Source: Acidobacteriota bacterium
Lineage (GTDB): Bacteria; Acidobacteriota; Terriglobia; Terriglobales; Acidobacteriaceae
Direction: 5' to 3'
Length of the DNA: 5,836 bases
Assembly: GCA_003223595.1 (NCBI GenBank)
Contig: QHVR01000572.1
Span: forward strand, 783-6,618
Part shown: piece by piece, positions 1 through 5,390 of the stretch
Position numbering within the stretch: the stretch's first letter is position 1
Layout: every line of letters begins with the position of its first letter
Made by a program: the position numbers and the translations under genes
The notes under the pieces: model-generated
Databases searched by the model: none
What the model saw: only the letters and a program-made list of their open reading frames with translations
What the model was told of the DNA's origin: nothing

Positions 1-20
1 AGAATCAATAGGGGAACCTG

Positions 21-353
21 ATCCCATCTCGATCCATTGCTCTTCCGCAGGCCACGCTGGACCTGCTCATCCTCCGCACCCTGTCACTTGAGCCGCTCCA
101 CGGCTGGGCTGTTTCTGAACGTATTCAGCAGATTTCCAGCGATGTCTTGCGTGTGCAGCAGGGGTCGCTCTATCCCGCGCTGCACCGCCTGGAGCGCCGC
201 GGCTGGATCAAAGCCCGCTGGGGTACATCCGAGAACAATCGCCGCGCAAAGTTCTACGAGCTCACCAAAGCCGGTCGGCGCCAACTCGAGATCGAACAAG
301 ACGCCTGGCTGAAGCTGACGGCCGCCGTGAGCCAGATCCTCGAAACTGCCTAG
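21..353 (+). CDS. PadR-family winged-helix transcriptional regulator, start codon apparently lost
   Basis: This is a small DNA-binding repressor of the PadR family, about 110 residues in the frame ending at the TAG at 351-353. The family hallmarks are in order: TLDLLILRTL near residue 11, HGW near 28, then IQQISSDVLRVQQGSLYPALHRLERRG as the recognition region, ENNRRAKFYELTKAG as the wing, and a short C-terminal helix. PadR proteins of this type usually sit directly before an ADOP permease and are presumed to control it, as here. The frame is open from a TAG at 9-11, but it contains no ATG, GTG or TTG until a TTG at 147, which would remove half of the DNA-binding domain. I place the start at ATC 21-23 because an AGGGGA Shine-Dalgarno-like sequence lies 5 bases upstream and the length then matches the family. 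An ATT at 36 is an alternative. The family call is firm; whether the gene is still translated is uncertain. Confidence 0.8.
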   Translation: MPSRSIALPQATLDLLILRTLSLEPLHGWAVSERIQQISSDVLRVQQGSLYPALHRLERRGWIKARWGTSENNRRAKFYELTKAGRRQLEIEQDAWLKLTAAVSQILETA

Positions 354-357
354 GAGG
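352..357 (+). promoter_or_regulatory. Strong Shine-Dalgarno that fixes the permease GTG start
   Basis: AGGAGG begins inside the PadR TAG stop codon and lies 4 bases before the GTG at 362. It supports GTG as the permease start and indicates that the two genes were co-transcribed, with only 8 bases between them. Confidence 0.75.
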
Positions 358-361
358 TCGC

Positions 362-2713
362 GTGTTCCTACACGATTTATTCTTCCGGCTGCGTACCCTG
401 ATGCGCCGCCCTGCCGCAGAGAATGAACTCGATGACGAACTGCGCTTTCACCTCGAGCGACAGACTGCCAAATATGTGAAGTCCGGCATGAGCCAAGCCG
501 AGGCGCTGCGTCGCGCGCGGCTGGAGTTTGGCGGACTCGATCAGGTCAAGAATGAGTGCCGCGAGGCTCGCGGTATCAGCTTGCTTGAGACGCTGGTGCA
601 AGACTTGCATTACAGCGCTCGCAGCCTGCTTCACTCACCCGCGTTTACAGCTTGCGCTGTGCTGACGCTGGCACTCGGGATCGGGGCCAACACGGCGATC
701 TTCAGCGTGATCAATGCGGTTTTGCTGAATCCGCTCCCCTATCCGAACCCGCAGGAGTTGCTGGCTGGACGGCAAAACGAATCGCTCCCCAATCTTAAGG
801 ACATGCAGCGCCAGACCAGTTCGTTTGCCAGCAGCGGCGGAATCAACATCAGTCCTATGGACTTCACCGGCAATGGTGAGCCGGCCCGAGTGCACGGCGC
901 CTATGTTGATGCCGGCTTCCTGGCAACACTCGGCGTGCAGCCGATGCTGGGCCGCTGGATCTCACCCGATGAGGACGTGAAAGGCGGCGCGCCGAATGTC
1001 GTGCTGAGTTATCCGTTCTGGCGGGACGTTCTGGGCAGCGACCCTCATGTCCTGGGCAGAGCGGTCCGGCTTAGCGACAAAACATACACAGTCATCGGCG
1101 TGATGCCCAGAGATTTCAGTCCACCGAGAGAGCTTGCCGATGTTTTCGTTTCCTTGTGGGCGGGTTACCCGGAGGCGGCTCCCGAGCGCGGCGTGCATTT
1201 CATGCACACTTACTGGCGGCTGAAGCCGGGGGTGCGGCTGTCGCAGGCGCAAGCAGAGATCGATCAGGCGGATCACCGGCTGGCCGAGGAGTTTCCCGAC
1301 ACGGAGAGGGAGCGCGGCACTGTTCTGCTACCACTCCGTGACCGGCTGGTGGGGAATGTCCGCCCGGCGCTGCTGGTTCTGTTCGGAGCAGTTGGGCTGG
1401 TGCTGCTGATTGCCTGTGCAAATTTCGCGATGCTGCTGATGGCGCGGGGCGTGGCACGCCAGCGCGAGCTCATGATCCGCGCTTCGCTGGGCGCACGGAA
1501 TGGCCGCCTCATTCGCCAAAGGCTTACCGAGAGCACTTTGTTGGCACTGGCCGGCGGAGCTGTAGGACTTGTGGCTGCGAAGACAGGCACAACCTTGTTG
1601 TTGGCATTGAAACCGGCGGAACTGCGTCGCTTGGACGCAATTACCATGGACGCGCGGGTCTTCATTTTCGTATTCGCCATCTCCCTGCTCACGGTGCTGC
1701 TGTTCGGCCTTCTTCCCGCATGGTCTTCGTCCCGCGGCGATATCGCAGAAGCATTGCGGGAAAACGCGCGCACCACCGCCACTGGAGTTTCGCGCAGCCC
1801 CCTGCGCAGCTTCCTGGTCACCGCGGAGCTTGCCCTGGCGCTGATTCTGCTGGCCGGGGCGGGATTGCTGATCAAAGGTTTTCTGCGCCTGCGATCCGTC
1901 GACCCGGGCTTCAATCCCGCGAACATCACTACCATGTACCTCCAGTTGCCGGGAACCCGGTATCCCAAGATTCCGATGCAGAACAATTTCCGCCGGGAAT
2001 TGCTTGAGCGAATTAATGCCTTCCCCGGTGTGGAGGCGGCAATGATCACCGATCTTCCCCTCGCCGGAAATTATGTAGCCCATCGCGTGGTAGTCGACGG
2101 GCAGCCCCCGCCCGCGGTGGGAGCCGAACCATTGGTACAAGTGCTGTCCGTCATGGGTGATTACTTCGGCGTCATGCAGATTCCCGTTCGCGCCGGACGC
2201 GACTTCACTGCCATGGACCGCGAAGGACAGCCGCGAGTGGCCATCGTGAACGAGACATTCGTGCGGCAACTTCTTCCCGGGCAGAATCCGATTGGAAGGC
2301 GTATTAACTGGGCGCGAGCTGACGACCCCAACGACTGGATGACGATCGTTGGCGTTGTGGGCGACGTGAAGCATTCGGGGCTGAACCAGCCGGTGGATCC
2401 TGCCCTCTACTCTCCGTTCAGCCAGAATGATGAGGCGTGGCGGAAATGGATGACCCTGGTGATGCGGACGCGACTTCCGGAAGCGCGCCTGGTCGAGGAC
2501 GTGAAAAAACAGGTCTGGAGCCTAGATAACCAGATTCCAATAAGCGACATTCAATCCATGGACGATCTGCTGGCGGTCTCGGTGGCGCAGCAACGCTTTT
2601 ACATGTTGTTGCTGGGAAGCTTTGCCGCGCTGGCAGTGGCGCTGGCTGGAGTTGGAATCTACGGTATGGTCGCGTATCGCGTTAATCAGCGCACGCACGA
2701 AATCGGAGTCTAA
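362..2713 (+). pseudogene. ADOP-type MacB/FtsX-like permease, truncated by an internal TAA
   Basis: This 783-residue frame starts at GTG 362 and is most of an Acidobacterial duplicated orphan permease, an inner-membrane protein related to the MacB permease but encoded without an ATPase. In order it shows a prefix domain at about residues 20-70 (ENELDDELRFHLE, LEFGGLDQVK), a first membrane helix at about 96-122 (LTLALGIGANTAIFSV), a periplasmic MacB core at about 130-330, and three helices at about 335-360, 390-415 and 431-453. The FtsX signature RELMIRASLGARNGRLI lies in this block. The second half repeats the plan: a helix at about 481-510, a periplasmic core to about 735, and a helix at about 745-772. 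It stops at TAA 2711-2713, directly after RTHEIGV, where family members continue with RMALGA. The product would have six instead of eight membrane helices and lack the closing part of the second FtsX domain. Its substrate is unknown. Family assignment is firm; loss of function is inferred. Confidence 0.88.
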
Positions 2714-2967
2714 ATGGCCCTGGGCGCGCAACAATGCGATGTGCTGCGGGTGTGAGGCTAGCACTACTCGGCATCGTGCTCGGCCTTGCCGGCGCACTCG
2801 CGCTTACCCGTGTGATGGTCAGCCTGCTCTTTGATGTCAAGCCGACAGATCCCGCAACACTGATTGGTGTGGCCATGTTGCTTGCGGTAATCGCCATGCT
2901 GGCGTGTTACATCCCGGCACGGCGGGCGCTGAGCATCCATCCTATGACTGCCTTGCGCGGCGAATAA
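2714..2967 (+). pseudogene. Detached C-terminal end of the ADOP permease, frameshifted
   Basis: This is the rest of the preceding permease. After the TAA the old frame still reads MALGAQ-QCDVLRV and then hits TGA at 2753-2755. From about 2749 the homology continues one frame over as GVRLALLGIVLGLAGAL, a membrane helix, then LFDVKPTDPATLIGVAM and a second helix, ending in the family's typical PARRALSIHPMTALRGE and a TAA at 2965-2967. Between DVLR and GVRLAL, relatives carry about five or six more residues. The observed spacing fits a net loss of about 16 bases, which gives exactly the frame change seen. An ATG at 2734 opens this frame, but there is no convincing ribosome site, and a 77-residue two-helix piece is unlikely to work alone. 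Joining both parts gives about 870 codons, the usual family size. Confidence 0.85.
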
Positions 2968-3230
2968 CTAACCTCGCGCCGGACAACTTCAGGTGATCTG
3001 CAGATTCAATTGGTCGGTTGTCGGCTATCCGGAACTTGGTCGTTCGTGGGATTATCAGTGACAGCCAACGGGAGCAGCCACCGAATGGCAAAGAAAAAAA
3101 GTACGACTGCGAAAACAAAACTAAGAGCACTTTCATCGGTGTTCGGTTAGCTCATTTTTCAGCTACGCACCGTCGACGGTTATAGGTATCCTCAGTTGGC
3201 ATAACATTCCCAATTACGCTGACAAAGGGG
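2968..3230. other. Intergenic stretch between the permease remnant and the recombinase module
   Basis: No recognisable gene. It holds a perfect palindrome ATCTGCAGAT at 2996-3005 and another, ACCGTCGACGGT, at 3169-3180. A GTTAT...ATAAC inverted pair spans 3179-3205. A 20-codon frame at 3085-3147 (MAKKKSTTAKTK...) has a GGGAG about 9 bases upstream and is lysine-rich, but nothing else supports it; it could be the start of a cut-off gene. Base composition is less GC-rich than in the permease. Confidence 0.5.
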
Positions 3231-3256
3231 AGCCACGAAGGAACAGGTTCGTGGCT
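3231..3256. repeat. Perfect 9-bp inverted repeat just beyond the recombinase stop codon
   Basis: AGCCACGAA at 3231-3239 pairs with TTCGTGGCT at 3248-3256 across an 8-base loop. It lies 3 bases beyond the recombinase stop codon. There is no T-run on either side, so it is not a clear intrinsic terminator. It could be a protein-binding site, a recombination site or a transcript-end structure. Confidence 0.7.
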
Positions 3257-3259
3257 AGC

Positions 3260-3910
3260 TCAGGCAGCCGTTTCCGGCTGCCTGTTTTGTGGTAGTTGCG
3301 GGGTGCTCGAAGAGCACCCTTTATGGCTGGGTGTCTTTTCCTGTTTGAGGATCTTGCTAATCAGGGCCCGGGAGACGCGATGGTTGCGGGCGATCACGGT
3401 GAGACTGTGGCCGCGAGCGCGATCACGCAGCACACTGGAGCGGTCAACCTGAGCAGGACGCCGTCCGATGCGCACACCTTCGAGTTGGGCTCGGCGCATG
3501 CCGGCTTTCACTCGTTCAATGATCAGGTTGCGTTCCAGTTCGGCGATGGCAGCGATAATGATGATCACGGCGCGGCCCAGTGGGCCGCCCGTGTCGATCT
3601 GTTCGCGGCAGCTGACAAACTCGATATTCAAGTGATTGAGTTCGTCCAGTACCTGCAGAAAATGTTTGGTGGAGCGCGCCAGGCGGTCGCACGCCCACAC
3701 GGAGACCACGTCGAAGTGGCCGCGGCGGGCATCGCACAGCAACTGGTCGAGGGCTGGGCGTCGTGCCCGGGCGCCGCTGAAAGCGTGATCGCGGTATACC
3801 TGAATCACGGTCCAACCACGCTGCTCCGCTAGTTGCTGCAGATCGTGCAGCTGATTATCACAGTGCTGATCAGCGGTGCTGACTCGCAGATACATGACCG
3901 CTCGTTTCAT
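3260..3910 (-). CDS. Serine recombinase of the resolvase/invertase family
   Basis: This encodes a 216-residue site-specific recombinase that cuts and rejoins DNA through a serine-phosphate intermediate. The catalytic domain starts with YLRVSTADQ, with the nucleophile Ser11 and Arg9. Further conserved elements are YRDHAFSGARARRPALDQLL (39-58), CDRLARS (74-80) with the Asp/Arg triad, IDTGGPLGRAV (105-115), and the long dimer helix AELERNLIIERVKAGMRRA (123-141). IGRRP (148-152) is the hinge to a C-terminal helix-turn-helix (about 153-190, SLTVIARNHRVSRALISKIL). Residues 191-216 form a Ser/Pro/Gln-rich tail beyond the family's usual end, encoded by hairpin DNA. I chose ATG 3910 because it overlaps the previous stop as ATGA, has AGGG 7 bases upstream and gives the standard N-terminus; an upstream start would add 30 unrelated residues. 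Size and domains fit resolvase/invertase enzymes, not large serine integrases. Whether it resolves, inverts or transposes cannot be told. Confidence 0.93.
   Translation of the reverse strand: MKRAVMYLRVSTADQHCDNQLHDLQQLAEQRGWTVIQVYRDHAFSGARARRPALDQLLCDARRGHFDVVSVWACDRLARSTKHFLQVLDELNHLNIEFVSCREQIDTGGPLGRAVIIIIAAIAELERNLIIERVKAGMRRAQLEGVRIGRRPAQVDRSSVLRDRARGHSLTVIARNHRVSRALISKILKQEKTPSHKGCSSSTPQLPQNRQPETAA
3261..3288 (+). terminator. Strong hairpin with T-run, overlapping the recombinase 3' end
   Basis: CAGGCAGCCG at 3261-3270 pairs perfectly with CGGCTGCCTG at 3275-3284 around a TTTC loop and is followed by TTTT at 3285-3288, so it looks like an intrinsic terminator for + strand transcripts. 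Read on the minus strand the loop is GAAA, a stabilising tetraloop, but no T-run follows. The stem is also the coding sequence for the last recombinase residues (QPETAA and the stop). It may shield the convergent recombinase gene from read-through. Confidence 0.6.
3301..3324 (+). terminator. Second T-tailed hairpin, inside the recombinase tail
   Basis: GGGTGCTC at 3301-3308 and GAGCACCC at 3312-3319 form a perfect 8-bp stem with a GAA loop, followed by TTTAT on the + strand. It lies in the part of the recombinase gene that encodes the non-conserved tail. Terminator function is inferred and weaker than for the hairpin at 3261. Confidence 0.45.
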
Positions 3911-4107
3911 AAGGTACCCTGCTCCAGTTGAACTAATCGCAGATGCAGGTGCAGCGCAAAATCCCAATTGGGTTTCGGACTGGTGACCACACGCTCCCAC
4001 TCCAATTCGTAAATTGGAATCAGGAGCTGAGCGAAGGCGCAGACCTCATCCATCGAAACGGGATCATTAGGACGGGCAATCAGGCTGGGTTTCTTACGTG
4101 GCTTCAT
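3907..4107 (-). CDS. Small protein of unknown function in the recombinase operon (66 aa)
   Basis: I do not recognise this protein. It is 66 residues, with a basic start (MKPRKKPS), then PVSMDEVCAFAQLLIPIYELEWERV and a likely helix rich in Leu and His near the end (ALHLHLRLVQLEQ). There is no signal peptide or membrane segment. Its ATG at 4107 overlaps the TGA of the ribbon-helix-helix gene, and its own TGA overlaps the recombinase ATG, both as ATGA. This suggests translational coupling and a fixed role alongside the recombinase, for example as an accessory or control factor. That role is inference only. The double coupling is the main argument that it is a real gene. Confidence 0.62.
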   Translation of the reverse strand: MKPRKKPSLIARPNDPVSMDEVCAFAQLLIPIYELEWERVVTSPKPNWDFALHLHLRLVQLEQGTL

Positions 4108-4265
4108 GCCCGGCCTGCTTTCTTAGCGGCCGGCCGCGCTTTGGGGCGGTGCTCTTGCACATACTGCTCGATGAACTCGATCAAAACTTCGCTCATCTGT
4201 TTGCCTTCGGCGGCTGTGGCCATTTTGAAGGCGCAATGAAGCTCGCGATCGATAATCAGAGACAT
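4104..4265 (-). CDS. Ribbon-helix-helix (ParG/CopG-like) DNA-binding protein
   Basis: This is a 53-residue protein with the ribbon-helix-helix plan: a short strand (MSLIIDREL), helix A (HCAFKMATAAEGK) and helix B (MSEVLIEFIEQYVQEH), then a basic Lys/Arg/Ala/Pro tail. The pattern of 'HxAFKxxAxxxGxxMSEVLxxFI' resembles ParG- and CopG-type repressors, which bind DNA as dimers and often repress their own operon. I chose ATG 4265 because GAGG lies 9 bases upstream and the predicted transcript starts near 4337. The frame is open to an ATG at 4355; an ATG at 4334 would give a nearly leaderless longer form and would add the KR that often precedes the strand. First gene of a three-gene operon. Partition or antitoxin roles are possible, but no ParA or toxin gene lies next to it. 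Confidence 0.75.
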   Translation of the reverse strand: MSLIIDRELHCAFKMATAAEGKQMSEVLIEFIEQYVQEHRPKARPAAKKAGRA

Positions 4266-4330
4266 GCGTTTGTACCTCGGTTCTGAAGTAGTTATCGACG
4301 CATGGTGATCACCGCCTTTCTTCCTGGTAT

Positions 4331-4352
4331 GCATGTATATATATGTATACAT
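4331..4352. promoter_or_regulatory. Palindromic AT-rich site over the -10 box, candidate operator
   Basis: ATGTATACAT at 4343-4352 is a perfect palindrome covering the proposed -10 box, and a second ATGTATA begins at 4334, nine bases away. Repeated half-sites at roughly one helical turn are typical operators for ribbon-helix-helix repressors. The product of the adjacent gene is the natural candidate to bind here and repress its own operon; that is inference. Confidence 0.4.
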
Positions 4353-4371
4353 CATTGGGCGGATTGTTCAA
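4344..4371 (-). promoter_or_regulatory. Probable sigma-70-type promoter of the recombinase operon
   Basis: On the minus strand TTGAAC (4371-4366) is followed after 16 bases by TATACA (4349-4344), a good -35/-10 pair in an otherwise GC-rich surrounding. Transcription would start near 4337 and give a leader of about 70 bases before ATG 4265. Predicted from sequence only. Confidence 0.5.
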
Positions 4372-4408
4372 AGAGGAAAGCGGGCGGCCCCAATAGAAAG
4401 ATATTTGA

Positions 4409-4642
4409 GAGTTCGCTCTCCCCTGGTTTACCGACCAGATCCTGCCCTTTGATATCACCATTGCCTGCGCCAACGAGTACGGCGCCGGAGCTTCGGCCAA
4501 ACTGTTCGGGGTCGAGATCCTCAACGAGGGTTTCGGCACCTCCATCGATGACACCGTCATCGAGCAGCAGGCCACGTTCGTGGCCCAGACCATCGCTCCC
4601 TTGCAGGCCCTGGGCAACGCCACCCTGATCGCCGGAGCATAA
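4409..4642 (+). pseudogene. 3' fragment of a putative phage virion structural protein gene
   Basis: The frame from a TGA at 4406-4408 to the TAA at 4640-4642 has 77 codons, strong G/C preference at third positions and no usable early start codon. The protein reads PWFTDQILPFDITIACANEYG, then AKLFGVEILNEGFGTSIDDTVIEQQ and TFVAQTIAPLQALG. The run 'LPFDIT..ANEYG...FGVEILNEG...SIDD...EQ.TFVA' is a pattern I associate with C-terminal parts of phage virion or tail structural proteins. This is from memory, not from a search. Homology seems to begin at about 4420. The sequence just upstream belongs to the recombinase promoter region, so the 5' part was probably lost by an insertion or deletion there. 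The missing part does not appear elsewhere in the window. The opposite strand is also open, but without recognisable motifs. Confidence 0.5.
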
Positions 4643-5160
4643 ACCTTGGTCCGGGTCGGTTAAGGGCTCCTCTTTCCCCGCGACCTCTCCGGCTCGAAAG
4701 TGCGCGCGCCCCCGCTTGCGCTTCCTGCACTCTTGCGCCGGCTGCGGTTTTATATGAGGGTTTGTCGGCATGGAAAGAGGAAGCCAGACCAGGGGATATT
4801 TGCATGGGGCAAGCAATTTTCCCGCGCACGTCGAGGATTCATCTCCCCCATCAGCGAGATGCTTGCCCAAGGATAGTATTAGCCGGACCGAGTTGCCGCT
4901 TGCTCAAGAGATGTTTGCCAGAGGCAACCGGGATCTGAGGACTCTCACAGAGATAGTTGCATCAGGCAAGCATTCGCAGTTGGAGGTTCAGGGCGTAACT
5001 ATCGGGCAGGATAGACCCGCCAGTTCGGGCGCTCGGAGTTCCCGTTATCCCGGGTGAAGCGAGCAAGGGGCGGTTCTCCAGGGGAGAAAGCAGGGGCTAA
5101 AACGATGAGGAAAAAAAACGAAAAAAGTCTGGCAGTAAGGTTCCCCTTTTCAACCTTGCA

Positions 5161-5223
5161 GAGCCCCAAAACAGCCGTTTTGACCTGTTTTAAGCCCATT
5201 TATCCCGGGATAAGGGCTCTTTT
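5161..5223 (+). repeat. Nested inverted repeats with a terminal T-run (structured element)
   Basis: An outer stem GAGCCC (5161-5166) / GGGCTC (5214-5219) encloses a hairpin AAAACAG (5168-5174) / CTGTTTT (5185-5191) and a perfect 14-base palindrome TTATCCCGGGATAA (5200-5213). AGCCC at 5193-5197 can pair with GGGCT as an alternative. TTTT (5220-5223) follows the outer stem, as in an intrinsic terminator on the + strand. No + strand gene ends close upstream, so a small structured RNA or a dispersed repeat is an alternative. Confidence 0.5.
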
Positions 5224-5300
5224 CGAGGAGCTAGTATAGGGTTTTTTTGAAAAACACGCACAGGAGGGTGATTTCTGCACCTGTTTTGCAGCACAAAATA

Positions 5301-5327
5301 GGGCAAAATACATCCTCGATTTTGCCC
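5301..5327 (-). terminator. Probable terminator of the MarR-like gene
   Basis: GGGCAAAAT (5301-5309) and ATTTTGCCC (5319-5327) form a perfect 9-bp stem with a 9-base loop. On the minus strand it is followed by TATTTTG and lies about 63 bases beyond the stop codon of the gene at 5391. On the + strand no T-run follows, so the orientation is clear. Confidence 0.6.
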
Positions 5328-5390
5328 CCTGCCAGCCTGGAGCTCCTGCCAGATACTGGTCAAATTTGCTTAGTCAGCTTCTTCTCCTGC

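Larger units (their letters stand above)
4643..5390. other. Long stretch without a convincing gene
   Basis: About 750 bases without a recognisable gene. The first part (4643-4760) is very GC-rich. A 95-codon frame at 4770-5057 has GAGGG about 9 bases upstream, but uses rare AGA, AGG and ATA codons, shows no third-position bias and no motif, so I do not call it. A 44-codon frame at 5105-5239 (MRKKNEKSLAV...) runs through the inverted repeats at 5161-5223 and is also doubtful. From about 5100 the DNA becomes richer in A and T runs and short inverted repeats, which looks like intergenic or structured-RNA sequence. No tRNA, CRISPR or transposon ends were seen. Confidence 0.5.

Noticed and set aside
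1273..2374. Long minus-strand open frames (258 and 348 codons) opposite the permease
   Set aside because: They lie antisense to clear permease homology, contain no recognisable domain and have repetitive, Arg/Gln/His-rich composition typical of shadow frames in GC-rich genes.
2714..2755. Translational restart at the ATG directly after the TAA in the permease
   Set aside because: The restart would give only 13 codons before the TGA at 2753, so it cannot rescue the C-terminal domain.
3241..3290. tRNA-like string GTGGCTAGCTCAGGC
   Set aside because: It resembles a D-arm only by chance; the following bases form a long hairpin, with no anticodon arm, T-arm or CCA end.
3296..3832. 178-codon + strand frame opposite the recombinase
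   Set aside because: It is the complement of an unambiguous serine recombinase and has no motif of its own.
3911..4000. 30-residue N-terminal extension of the recombinase
   Set aside because: It overlaps the 66-aa gene in another frame, has no family similarity, and the ATG at 3910 has ATGA coupling and a ribosome site.
4352..4870. 172-codon minus-strand frame covering the phage fragment
   Set aside because: The + strand shows a coherent protein pattern with G/C-ending codons there; the minus frame has no motif.
4770..5057. 95-codon frame with a possible ribosome site
   Set aside because: Codon use lacks the local third-position G/C bias and includes many rare codons; no domain or coding neighbour supports it.
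4661..5219. Direct repeat TAAGGGCTC at 4661 and 5211
   Set aside because: Only nine bases match and the flanks diverge, so it is not good evidence for element ends or a target duplication.
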